Part shown: in pieces, positions 44,589-52,861 of the stretch
How positions within the stretch are numbered: position 1 is the stretch's first letter
Layout of the letters: every line of letters begins with the position of its first letter
Origin: Oceanispirochaeta sp963676905
GTDB taxonomy: Bacteria; Spirochaetota; Spirochaetia; DSM-2461
Assembly: GCA_963676905.2 (NCBI GenBank)
Contig: CAXXVE010000001.1
Location: forward strand, 3,906,001 to 3,970,000
Direction of reading: 5' to 3'
DNA: 64,000 nt
Translations under genes and position numbers: made by a program
The notes under the pieces: model-generated
Database searches by the model: none
Seen by the model: only the letters and a program-made list of their open reading frames with translations
What the model was told of the DNA's origin: nothing

Positions 44589-47387
44589 TCAGACCAGATC
44601 CGGAGCCCCTTTAAGAAGAGCGCGGTACTGCCTTTCCAGAAAAAGAATATCTCCCCCCGAAGATTCGGCGGTCTTATCCTCTGTATAGACTGTCACCCGG
44701 GTCTCTGAGCTGCCGGCGCTGACGGCTTTCTCCCGGGTTCTGGCAACAAGGGTCTTGAGGCAGGCCTGTTCAGCCTCTTCAAGAGTCTCCCTGTCTTCAA
44801 GACTGATCTCCCCCACTGTATCTCCCATGCCAAGCACGCGGTAGGAACCTTCGGGTGTAGCTGTGATTGAAGCTGTTGTCTCCACAGCCACACGGCTTGT
44901 GACTGCGCCCAGGGCATTGGCGACATCGCCGTTCTCTGGTATATGAACTTCACCGCCAAGCATCCTCACTGCATCCCCCAGAAAGAGAGACGCAGGTGCC
45001 CCGAGACCGATAACCGGTGTCTTCAGTGTGGGAGTCAGAGAGAGGCGGTCATTGCCCCTCTCAAGAATGGGCGCAAAAAGCTCTTTTGTCTCTGAATCTC
45101 CCGGAAAGATTCTCTCCAGAACAGAATGAGCCAGCCTGGTACTTATCTTTTTCATCAGATGATCCATGACGGCATAGGAACTCTCGCCCTGAAGCTCCAG
45201 ATGAAGATTAAAATAATCCTGAAGGCCTTCTGTAGAGTAGAGGTCCAGTTTGCCCTGAAGATGAAAGAGGTCTGTGGGAGTCAGTCCGGATCGCTGAACG
45301 CAGTATGCCTTCTCCAGCCGATCTGTTTTCAGAAGCTTCCAGACTCCATGACAGAGTCTCCGGCTCAGTTCGCCGACAGTCAGAGGTCCCTCCCTGAGCT
45401 CTTCCATTATCTGGGCCTCCTGCTTTGTCAGCGTAAACTCCGGCTCTTTCCCCGTACTGAAAAGCCACTGAAGCCCTGTTGAGCTTCCATCGGAAAAGTC
45501 CATAAGCGTCTTATCCATAAGTCCGGGTTCCAGTGTGTACTCCGATGCCAGCCAGCTGAAGGGTGTTATCCTTCCGGGACCGATGGACCACTGCTGCCTG
45601 TTGAACAGGATGACGCTGTCCCCGCCCAGACCTGTGGTCAGCATATCAACGGCCTTTACATGGGTCCTCCAGGAGCCGATGGAAGCACCTTCTTCGCAGA
45701 CATATACCTCTCCCTTATCAAGATATCCGATATCAGAGGTGGTCCCGCCCACGTCGATGACAAGGGCGTCATCATATCCTGTAAGAAAGCTAGCTCCGGC
45801 CATACTGGCCGCCGGCCCCGACAGGGCAGTCTGAACAGGAAACTCCGAAGCATAGGAGCCTGTCATCACCGATCCGTCTCCCTTGACAACAAGCTGCGGT
45901 GCATCGATACCCGCTTCCTGCAGGGCTTCTTTCATCTCAGAAAGGAACTCTTCCATGATGGGTATTACCCCTGCGTTGAGGACAGCGGTATGGGCCCGGA
46001 CATAGAAGTTGAGGGTCCCTGAGAGCTCATGGCCGCAGCATACATCCAGTCCTGTTTCATCACGGAGGACCTCTTTTACCTTCAGTTCCAGCTCGGGATT
46101 GACCGAAGCCCCGTATCCGGAAACAGCGAAGGCACGGACGCCCCTGTTTGTAACCATCTCCCGGGCTACCCTTCTGATCTCATCGGGATCAATACTCTCC
46201 GAAGCGGTTCCCTCGATTGTCATTCTCCCTTTGATAACCGCCATGGGTGTGTGGCTTATATTCTCGGGAGTCATACTGGCCATGGGCATCATCAGGAGTC
46301 CCACGGGATAGATATTGGATTCCACAATGGCATTGGTCACAAGGGTTGTAGAGAGGGAAACCAGGTCTACCCGCCCGAGGCTGTCGGCCGGAAGCTGGCT
46401 TACAGCGGACATGATCCCCTCAGAGTATTTCCATTTGGTTGTCAGAGACTTGGCTCTGCTGAGAATTCTGTTTTCTTTGAAATCGAAGAGGACCGCATCG
46501 GTGTAGGTTCCTCCGGCATCTATGCCCAGGCCCAGTGTCGCCGCCCGGCGGGATGATCGCCTTCCCGCCTCCTTATCAGCCTGGTCTTCCTCAAAAACAA
46601 GAGTCCTGCGGCCCCCTGTTTCCTGCAGAGAAGATGCGAAACTGACAAGACCTGTGGCAGAGTCAAATGTCACTTCCCGTCCCGGGGGTACAACGAGAAT
46701 TTCTTCACCCGAAAGGGCGCTGTTTTCCGCTGCGGAAAAACATTCGGCTATGAGCCGCCTGGAGCCCTCAAGACGTGTATACTGCCATCCGTTCTCCTCT
46801 GCCATACTGCGGGCATAGGCGGAGTACTTGTTCTCTTCACCGTCTCCTGTATCTATATAGACAGCCCGGGTGTAGTTCTTCTTCCAGGCGTCAAAAAAAT
46901 CTGTTACGGCTTTTGAGTTGTCATCGCCGAAGCGGGTTTTCAGGACCTCTTTATCAAGTGTGTCGGCATATTCAGGAGGAAGATGGGCCTGCTTTTTTAT
47001 CATCTGACGGCCCCGGGGCTGAACCTGCTCTTCATACCATCCGGGAGATATATAGTAGGTTCCCGGCTGGTGGGAAAACTGCTTTCTGTACTCCCGGGTT
47101 CCTCCGAGAAAGAGGCTGATGCAGTCATGAACCCTGGGTATTACCAGAGTGTGCTTAAGTGATTTGAGTCCTACAATGCCTTTGCCGCAGACTCCGTAGA
47201 GAAGAACAATACGATCGAAGTCCTGAGGAACGAGATCGATGGCGTTCTGAAGCTCCCGGCGCAGAAGATTCGGCTCCGAATGAAGCCCTCCCTCCAGATA
47301 CTCAACTTCAGGCTGTTCCGGCAGTGCGGGCAGAATTTCCTGAAGATCTGTTCTGAAGACTCCGCAGGCAATGCAGTAGGTTTTCAA
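44589..47387 (-). CDS. DUF1638-hydantoinase/oxoprolinase (HyuA-like) fusion
   Basis: The protein has 932 residues. The N-terminal ~230 residues match DUF1638: A-C-G-V-F near the start, L-L-Y-G-V-C-G-K-G, V-H-D-C-I-S-L-F-L-G, P-G-T-Y-Y-I-S-P-G-W. This domain is usually encoded beside corrinoid methyltransferase genes. After a ~50-residue linker comes an ASKHA-fold hydantoinase/oxoprolinase domain: G-I-D-A-G-G-T-Y-T-D near residue 290, then S-T-T-L-V-T-N-A-I-V-E, D-V-G-G-T-T-S-D-I and a late G-L-G-A-P-A. The two functions on one chain suggest an ATP-dependent activation or methyl-transfer accessory role, not a classical hydantoinase. No methyltransferase or corrinoid-protein gene is seen in this window. 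It has its own promoter. Confidence 0.82.
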   Translation of the reverse strand: MKTYCIACGVFRTDLQEILPALPEQPEVEYLEGGLHSEPNLLRRELQNAIDLVPQDFDRIVLLYGVCGKGIVGLKSLKHTLVIPRVHDCISLFLGGTREYRKQFSHQPGTYYISPGWYEEQVQPRGRQMIKKQAHLPPEYADTLDKEVLKTRFGDDNSKAVTDFFDAWKKNYTRAVYIDTGDGEENKYSAYARSMAEENGWQYTRLEGSRRLIAECFSAAENSALSGEEILVVPPGREVTFDSATGLVSFASSLQETGGRRTLVFEEDQADKEAGRRSSRRAATLGLGIDAGGTYTDAVLFDFKENRILSRAKSLTTKWKYSEGIMSAVSQLPADSLGRVDLVSLSTTLVTNAIVESNIYPVGLLMMPMASMTPENISHTPMAVIKGRMTIEGTASESIDPDEIRRVAREMVTNRGVRAFAVSGYGASVNPELELKVKEVLRDETGLDVCCGHELSGTLNFYVRAHTAVLNAGVIPIMEEFLSEMKEALQEAGIDAPQLVVKGDGSVMTGSYASEFPVQTALSGPAASMAGASFLTGYDDALVIDVGGTTSDIGYLDKGEVYVCEEGASIGSWRTHVKAVDMLTTGLGGDSVILFNRQQWSIGPGRITPFSWLASEYTLEPGLMDKTLMDFSDGSSTGLQWLFSTGKEPEFTLTKQEAQIMEELREGPLTVGELSRRLCHGVWKLLKTDRLEKAYCVQRSGLTPTDLFHLQGKLDLYSTEGLQDYFNLHLELQGESSYAVMDHLMKKISTRLAHSVLERIFPGDSETKELFAPILERGNDRLSLTPTLKTPVIGLGAPASLFLGDAVRMLGGEVHIPENGDVANALGAVTSRVAVETTASITATPEGSYRVLGMGDTVGEISLEDRETLEEAEQACLKTLVARTREKAVSAGSSETRVTVYTEDKTAESSGGDILFLERQYRALLKGAPDLV

Positions 47388-47418
47388 ATGGCTTCCTCCG
47401 TATAGATAACTGGTGAAA

Positions 47419-47427
47419 ATTATAGCA
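47419..47427 (-). promoter_or_regulatory. Extended -10 promoter of the DUF1638-HyuA gene
   Basis: On the minus strand TGC precedes a perfect TATAAT (47419-47424), an extended -10 element with no good -35 box. It lies 32 bases before the ATG, which has GAGGAAG upstream. Confidence 0.6.
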
Positions 47428-47500
47428 CTCCTGAACGGAGGGTCTTTGGCAATATTCAGGTACTTTTTGTACTATATTGAGAAAATTTTCTATTCAGATT

Positions 47501-47522
47501 CCCCCTGAATCTATACAGGGGG
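47501..47522 (-). terminator. Hairpin after the RNase D gene
   Basis: A 7-bp stem, ccccctg/caggggg, with an 8-base loop follows the stop codon at 47523 directly. The downstream minus-strand sequence is A/T-rich but lacks an uninterrupted T-run, so it is a moderate terminator. Confidence 0.55.
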
Positions 47523-48377
47523 TCAGGATTGCTCCATAAGTGCTGAAAAATCTTCAAGAACCTGAGACTGGACTCTACGGGGAACCCTGGGAGAAAAACG
47601 CAGATTTTTAATCTTCAGAGTCCTCTGGGAAAGAGCGAACAGATCTTCATTGGAGACAACAGAATTGGGCGGCAGATCCAGACGCTCCGCCTGTTCATCC
47701 CGGCACTCGAAAAGGGATTTGAAGAGGGACTGCTCCCCTCTGCCCATCTTTTTGAATCTGTTCTTTCTGAAAATACCGGGAACAGGATTGAGCTGAATCT
47801 CCCTGGTCTGGACCTCAATATTCCGTCTCTCATACTCATCAAGCTGATTGAGGGCGGCCACTTCCTTCAAAAGCGCCGGCTTCAGATCAAAGAGATACTT
47901 CACATCCTCAAGAGCATATTCAAGGGCATCCGCCTGAATTGGACGGCGGAGCCAGTTGTAGCGCTGAAATTTCTTTTTCGCTTTGGGCTCCACCTTGAGA
48001 AAATGAGTCAGAACAAAACCGAGGTTCTTTTTCTCAAGATCAAGAAGCTCAACGGCAGGCAGGAGATCTTCAATATTTTTTACGGCGATGCCGTACTTCC
48101 GGAAAAGGAGTGTTCTGTCTCCCGAACAGTCGTACATTATCTTGGCGATACCGGGATCTTCAAAAAAGTCCCGGATCAGAGAGATTCTGACAGAGAGGGG
48201 ATCAATAAGGGCAAACTCAGTTCCGTCGAAAATCTGCACAAGGCAGAGATGTTCTCCATAGCAGTGAAGATTGAACTCCCCTTCAAGGTCGACAGCCACT
48301 CTCTTCACCTCACGGGTCTTGAGAGAGTCCAGCCAGGCCGTCAGATCCCGGTCGTTATCCAGATAGTGATATTTCAT
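47523..48377 (-). CDS. rnd: Ribonuclease D
   Basis: The protein has 284 residues. It is a DEDDy 3'-5' exonuclease: motif I V-A-V-D-L-E-G-E (Asp30, Glu32), motif II Y-D-C-S-G-D-R-T-L-L, motif III Y-A-L-E-D-V-K-Y-L with tyrosine and aspartate in the Y-x3-D spacing. An HRDC-type helical domain follows (residues ~205-284, with P-P-N-S-V-V-S-N-E-D-L). It trims tRNA 3' ends and other structured RNA in known homologues. It is shorter than E. coli RNase D (about 375), lacking the second HRDC. Its ATG overlaps the MATE gene stop by four bases (ATGA). Confidence 0.88.
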   Translation of the reverse strand: MKYHYLDNDRDLTAWLDSLKTREVKRVAVDLEGEFNLHCYGEHLCLVQIFDGTEFALIDPLSVRISLIRDFFEDPGIAKIMYDCSGDRTLLFRKYGIAVKNIEDLLPAVELLDLEKKNLGFVLTHFLKVEPKAKKKFQRYNWLRRPIQADALEYALEDVKYLFDLKPALLKEVAALNQLDEYERRNIEVQTREIQLNPVPGIFRKNRFKKMGRGEQSLFKSLFECRDEQAERLDLPPNSVVSNEDLFALSQRTLKIKNLRFSPRVPRRVQSQVLEDFSALMEQS

Positions 48378-49741
48378 GTTTGGGCCATCCTGTCTACTTC
48401 AATATGAAGCCACTTTTTCCTGAAGTATCCGGTGATCATCAGTGATGCGTGGCAGATCTGATAGAGTCCGAAACTCAGCCAGATAAGGTATATGTTATCA
48501 GGGAAGAGCCAGTATGCCAGCAGGGAGGTTCCCAGAATAAAGGTAAAATTGGTAAATGACTCGCTGAACAGGACCCATCTTCCGTAACCGTTGCCCTGGA
48601 AAACGAGTTCAAAGGCATATCCCAGGGCTTCAATAAAGAAGAAGGGAATAAAGAAACGAAGAGCGAGGGCAATGGTTCGGGCGGTTTCTGGATCTGAGGT
48701 AAATATACGGGCTATGGGTATATGAAAGAAGAAGGTGATCCCTGCCACAAGAAAGGCGACGCTACCGGCGATGATACCGCTGGCGCTGATTATCTTCTGC
48801 GCCTCATCACGGTCTCCCCTACCCAGGGCATTTCCCGCCAGTATTGCGGCGGACCGGGCAAAACCGCTTATCATTGTTTTATTGAGGCGAAAATAGGCAA
48901 AGATACTGTGGGTAGCGGCCAGATACACTGTGGAGTACTTCTCTATAATTGTCTGATAGATCATAAAAATGGACAGAGCCACGATATTCTGCACCGCCGG
49001 AGGAAGGGCGACCTTGACGATGTCCGCCTGAATGGATGGAAGAAAACGGTCAAAGTGAAGGATGCGGTACCTCGTTCTGTATCCACCGGCAAAGACCTTC
49101 CAGACAAGATAGACCAGGGCCGCCGCAGTTGAAAGGGCCGATCCCAGGGCCGCTCCCCTTATTCCCATGGCGGGGATTCCAAGTTTTCCAAAAATAAAGA
49201 TCCAGTTCAGAACAATATTCAGAAGATTGCTGATAAGCCCTGAGTACATTACATACCTTGTCCGGTTTACAGCCCCGAAAAAGCCCTGAAGAATAAAAAA
49301 GAGCCCCGAGGGAATGAGGGCAAAACGCATGATCCTGATGTACTGCAGGGCCAGCTCCACAATTCTGCCGTCATTGAGAAGGGCTCCCAGAACAAAGGGG
49401 GCTGAAAGGCTGAGAATCAATGCCGCTGCAGAGGCGTAAAGGGCGGTAACAATGCCGTTATCAAGGGCCTCTCCCGTAAAGTGGCGGCTCTCTTCGTTTC
49501 CGTGATCCTGTCTGCCGTAGCGTCTGGATACAATGGCCTGCACACCCACAGACATGGGCCAGAGACAGGTATTGAGGACCCAGGTGAAGAGTCCGGCGAT
49601 TCCGATGGCCGCCAGCTCAAGACTCTGCTCTCCGAAGTGGCCCATCATTGCCGAATCGGCTATCTGCTGAAAATAGACTGTCAGCTGTCCGAATAGGAGA
49701 GGAATTCCCAGGACAATAATCTTGCGGAAAACTTTTTTCAT
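48374..49741 (-). CDS. MATE-family efflux transporter
   Basis: The protein has 455 residues and about 12 transmembrane helices in two pseudo-repeats. MATE features include the N-terminal P-L-L-F-G-Q-L-T, A-D-S-A-M-M-G-H-F-G, Q-A-I-V-S-R-R-Y-G and, in the second half, A-R-S-A-A-I-L-A-G-N-A-L-G-R-G. It would export cationic or aromatic compounds using a sodium or proton gradient. The start ATG has GGAGG four bases upstream. It is translationally coupled to the RNase D gene downstream, an arrangement with no obvious functional link. Confidence 0.87.
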   Translation of the reverse strand: MKKVFRKIIVLGIPLLFGQLTVYFQQIADSAMMGHFGEQSLELAAIGIAGLFTWVLNTCLWPMSVGVQAIVSRRYGRQDHGNEESRHFTGEALDNGIVTALYASAAALILSLSAPFVLGALLNDGRIVELALQYIRIMRFALIPSGLFFILQGFFGAVNRTRYVMYSGLISNLLNIVLNWIFIFGKLGIPAMGIRGAALGSALSTAAALVYLVWKVFAGGYRTRYRILHFDRFLPSIQADIVKVALPPAVQNIVALSIFMIYQTIIEKYSTVYLAATHSIFAYFRLNKTMISGFARSAAILAGNALGRGDRDEAQKIISASGIIAGSVAFLVAGITFFFHIPIARIFTSDPETARTIALALRFFIPFFFIEALGYAFELVFQGNGYGRWVLFSESFTNFTFILGTSLLAYWLFPDNIYLIWLSFGLYQICHASLMITGYFRKKWLHIEVDRMAQT

Positions 49742-49849
49742 TCAACCTCCGGTACCGGAAAAGGAGTGTCCGGACCTGAGGGCATTATGACAGGATTGCC
49801 GGGGGTTATCCATCCCCGTATAGTGCTGTTTTCCGGGGGCAATCCGGTT

Positions 49850-50968
49850 TTATATGCCTATAATTCCTGCCGTATCCGAGTATTCAATTCCAAGGTCGTC
49901 ACACACCTCTTTATAGACACAGGCACCCTCGTAAAGGTTCAGTCCCAGACGAATGGTTTCATTCTCCCTGCAGGCGGCTTCCAGCCCCTTGTCTGCAATT
50001 TGAAGGCCATAGGGAAGAGTCACTGAGTTCAGGGCCTCTGTGGCGGTTACGGCAACAGATCCGGGCATGTTGGCTACGCAGTAGTGGACAACACCGTCGA
50101 TGATGAAGGTCGGATCATCATGTGTTGTGGGCCTGGTGGTTTCAAAACAGCCTCCCTGATCCACTGCCACATCGACAAGGACGGCTCCGGTCTTCATCAG
50201 TTTCAGATGCTCCCGTTTGACGAGTTTCGGTGCCTTTGCTCCGGGAATCAGAACCGCTCCTATGACAACATCGCTTTCGGCGAGAACCAGCTCGATATTA
50301 TGGGGAGTGCTGTAGAGAGTGGTGATGGTGCCGCCGAATATATCGTCAAGATACTCCAGCCGCCGGGGTGAAATGTCCAGAATAGTTACATCAGCGCCGA
50401 GTCCCACGGCAATTTTGCATGCATTTGTGCCGACAACTCCGCCCCCCAGGATGGCGACTTTTCCCCGTTTGACACCGGGAACACCCCCCAGAAGCACTCC
50501 CCTGCCGCCGAAGGCCTTCTCAAGATATTTTGCCCCTTCCTGCACGCTGAGGCGGCCGGCAATTTCACTCATAGGCTTCAGACAGGGCAGAGAACCGTCG
50601 GGAAGCTCCATGGTCTCATAGGCCACCCCTTTGATCCCGGCCTTCATCAGGGCCAGGGTCAACTCTCTGTCGGCGGCAAGATGCAGATATGTATAGAGGA
50701 TCTGCCCCTTTCTCAGAAGGGGAAACTCGGAACTTTGGGGCTCCTTTACTTTGACTATCATTTCTGCCTGGGCAAAGACCTCTTCCGCACTGTCAAGAAT
50801 TACCGCTCCTGCTTCAATGTATTCCCTGTCGGGATATCCGGCTTCCAGACCGGCTCCCTTCTGCACAAACACTTTATGCCCCCGGGACAGGTAGGATTTG
50901 ACGCTTGAGGGGGTCAACCCTACCCTGTATTCATGGTTTTTTATCTCTTTAACGGTTCCGATCTTCAT
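49850..50968 (-). CDS. ald: Alanine dehydrogenase
   Basis: The protein has 372 residues. It starts at the second ATG (50968), where AGGAG lies seven bases upstream; this also puts the substrate arginine at position 15, as in characterised enzymes. Other landmarks are V-K-V-K-E-P (catalytic lysine), Y-L-H-L-A-A-D (catalytic histidine), the NAD motif L-G-G-G-V-V-G-T-N-A, and D-V-A-V-D-Q-G-G-C-F-E-T-T. It interconverts alanine and pyruvate plus ammonia with NAD, which in fermenters can serve as a redox sink. It appears monocistronic with its own promoter. Confidence 0.95.
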   Translation of the reverse strand: MKIGTVKEIKNHEYRVGLTPSSVKSYLSRGHKVFVQKGAGLEAGYPDREYIEAGAVILDSAEEVFAQAEMIVKVKEPQSSEFPLLRKGQILYTYLHLAADRELTLALMKAGIKGVAYETMELPDGSLPCLKPMSEIAGRLSVQEGAKYLEKAFGGRGVLLGGVPGVKRGKVAILGGGVVGTNACKIAVGLGADVTILDISPRRLEYLDDIFGGTITTLYSTPHNIELVLAESDVVIGAVLIPGAKAPKLVKREHLKLMKTGAVLVDVAVDQGGCFETTRPTTHDDPTFIIDGVVHYCVANMPGSVAVTATEALNSVTLPYGLQIADKGLEAACRENETIRLGLNLYEGACVYKEVCDDLGIEYSDTAGIIGI

Positions 50969-51020
50969 CTTCATGCTCCTGATCTTTGATCCTTATGAAT
51001 CCCCTTGTCTGTACTAATTA

Positions 51021-51049
51021 ATTGTAAATCCACTACTCCATGAAAACAA
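51021..51049 (-). promoter_or_regulatory. Promoter of ald
   Basis: On the minus strand TTGTTT and TACAAT are 17 bases apart, giving a start near 51014 and a leader of about 46 bases. Confidence 0.6.
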
Positions 51050-51236
51050 AATTTAGTTTCGTTATTCGTTTTCTCAACTAGTATCTTAATCGATTATCGT
51101 ATTTTTACTAAACCTCAAAAACGTTATACAAATTCATGAGTTTCAAGAATCAAATGTAAATCAATGTAAAAAAATACAGGGTCCGCAGTCCTTCCTGGAT
51201 GTCAAAACGTAACCGTTCTGATAATATTTACGGGAA

Positions 51237-52034
51237 ATGAGTAATTTTGACGATCTGGCCGTCCGCCTTGAAGAAAAAGTCTATACAACAGCCAAGGGAC
51301 TGATCCGTCTCAGCCTGATAAAGAAGGACCTGGAGGACTATGTACCAGGCTACAGAGAAGGGGGACTCCGGATCGACGATATCGGCGGGGGTTCCGGCAA
51401 TTTCGCAGAACAGGCTGTAAAGGCAGGCCATCATGTACGGCTTTTCGACAATTCGGCAAGGATGCTGGAACTTGCTCATAAAAGAAGGGATACACTTCCC
51501 GCTAGTGAGTCGCAGAAACTGGAAATCCACCGCCTGAACTACCTTGAGGCACCTCTGCCTGCCTCAGAATCAGCTTCTCAAACCAAGCTGACCTGTCTGC
51601 ACGGCTCTGCTGAGTGGATGAATAACACTGCAAAAGCAATTAAAAAGGCAGCAGCCTCCGCCCGGCCTGACAGCTATATTTCTCTTCTTGTATTCAACAG
51701 CGACAGACAGTTGCTGAAACAGGGTATAAACGGCCAGCTTCTTCCCGAAACAAAACAGGAAAAACCCCGCAGGCTCACCCCTCCCGGAGGTCTCTCACCC
51801 CTTGAAATAATAGAGTTGCTCAAGCCTTACGGCACTGTTCTTCTACAGTCTGGAATCAGGGTGTTCCATGATTTTTTCAGGCAGTTTGATCCCGGCACTC
51901 TCAGCAGCAGCCAGTGGCTGGCACAGGAGGAAGCCTGGTACAGAAAAGAGCCCTTCAGAGGACTGGGTGAACATACCCATATAATCTTCAGGAAGTCCCC
52001 GGGAGCTCCGGAGGGATCATCCGATGAAAATTGA
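51237..52034 (+). CDS. CmoM-like tRNA methyltransferase
   Basis: The protein has 265 residues. It is a class I SAM-dependent methyltransferase: D-I-G-G-G-S-G-N-F-A-E (SAM site), G-H-H-V-R-L-F-D-N-S-A-R-M-L, then L-L-K-Q-G-I-N-G-Q, R-R-L-T-P-P and the diagnostic G-I-R-V-F-H-D. These match CmoM, which methylates 5-carboxymethoxyuridine at the tRNA wobble position in Gammaproteobacteria. No CmoA or CmoB gene is in this window, so the exact substrate is uncertain. The end overlaps the AraC gene by 11 bases. The leader appears very short, with a -10-like TAATAT about ten bases before the ATG. Confidence 0.8.
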   Translation: MSNFDDLAVRLEEKVYTTAKGLIRLSLIKKDLEDYVPGYREGGLRIDDIGGGSGNFAEQAVKAGHHVRLFDNSARMLELAHKRRDTLPASESQKLEIHRLNYLEAPLPASESASQTKLTCLHGSAEWMNNTAKAIKKAAASARPDSYISLLVFNSDRQLLKQGINGQLLPETKQEKPRRLTPPGGLSPLEIIELLKPYGTVLLQSGIRVFHDFFRQFDPGTLSSSQWLAQEEAWYRKEPFRGLGEHTHIIFRKSPGAPEGSSDEN

Positions 52035-52830
52035 GAGAAATTCCGCATATCCCTGGATTGAGATAAAGATAAACCGCGGCGGCGAAAGCTATGCCCTACG
52101 CCGTCACAGCCACACAGAGGTCTCTCTTGGAATTATTACCTCCGGCAGAACTGTGATCACAGTACTGAATAAAGAGTTTGAGCTGAACAGCGGTGACAGC
52201 ATCTTCATACCCGCCGACCAGATCCATCTATGCAGCCCTGACAGCACTGTCCCTTTTTGCTTCTATATGATCTATATGGACAGAACCTGGCTGGAAAGAG
52301 CCTTCCATCTACTTCCCGGAGAAGAGAAATCCGGCCGGGCATCTTACGGAAAGCTCTCCGGAATCCGGTTGGACCAGTTTGAAAGGCTTCTGGAGCGATG
52401 GGAGAGGGATGAGAGCCCTTCGGGAGATTGGGAAGAGAGCTATATAAGTTTCCTTGGAGAGATCCTCTGCACCCACAGGCAGCTCAGTGTAAAAGAGGAC
52501 AACAGCCTCCAGAACAGTCTGGAATCCATAAAAAAATCTCTTGAGATTGATCCCTGCCAGTCTCTTGATGATGTCTGCCGGAACACAGAGATCAGCAAGT
52601 ACACTCTGATCCGCGGCTTTACTAAAACCTACGGCCTCACACCCCATGCCTTCCAGCTTGATATACGTATAAAACTCTGTATCCAGTGGCTGAAAGAGGG
52701 ACGGGATCTGGCCCGAATTGCCCAGGATGCAGGCTTTTCTGATCAGAGCCATATGCAGAGAACCTTCAAAATGTATACAGGAGTAACACCCGGTGACTAT
52801 TTTTCAGGCAATTTGGTACAACCATCTTGA
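52024..52830 (+). CDS. AraC-family regulator with cupin sensor
   Basis: The protein has 268 residues. The N-terminal cupin has R-R-H-S-H-T-E-V-S-L-G, then G-D-S-I-F-I-P-A-D-Q-I-H near residue 60. The C-terminal AraC domain has I-S-K-Y-T-L-I-R-G-F and G-F-S-D-Q-S-H-M-Q-R-T-F-K with Y-T-G-V-T-P-G. Its start overlaps the cmoM-like gene, so the two are co-translated. Such YpdC-like AraC proteins often control an adjacent exporter or efflux gene; here the nearest downstream gene is the HD-GYP phosphodiesterase. Ligand unknown. Confidence 0.87.
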   Translation: MKIERNSAYPWIEIKINRGGESYALRRHSHTEVSLGIITSGRTVITVLNKEFELNSGDSIFIPADQIHLCSPDSTVPFCFYMIYMDRTWLERAFHLLPGEEKSGRASYGKLSGIRLDQFERLLERWERDESPSGDWEESYISFLGEILCTHRQLSVKEDNSLQNSLESIKKSLEIDPCQSLDDVCRNTEISKYTLIRGFTKTYGLTPHAFQLDIRIKLCIQWLKEGRDLARIAQDAGFSDQSHMQRTFKMYTGVTPGDYFSGNLVQPS

Positions 52831-52861
52831 AAGATCGTTCACTAATCAATAAATTGTGATT

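Noticed and set aside
49742..49849. Long-arm hairpin (ggattgcc/ggcaatcc) after ald as a terminator
   Set aside because: The loop is ~35 bases and there is no T-run; too weak to annotate.
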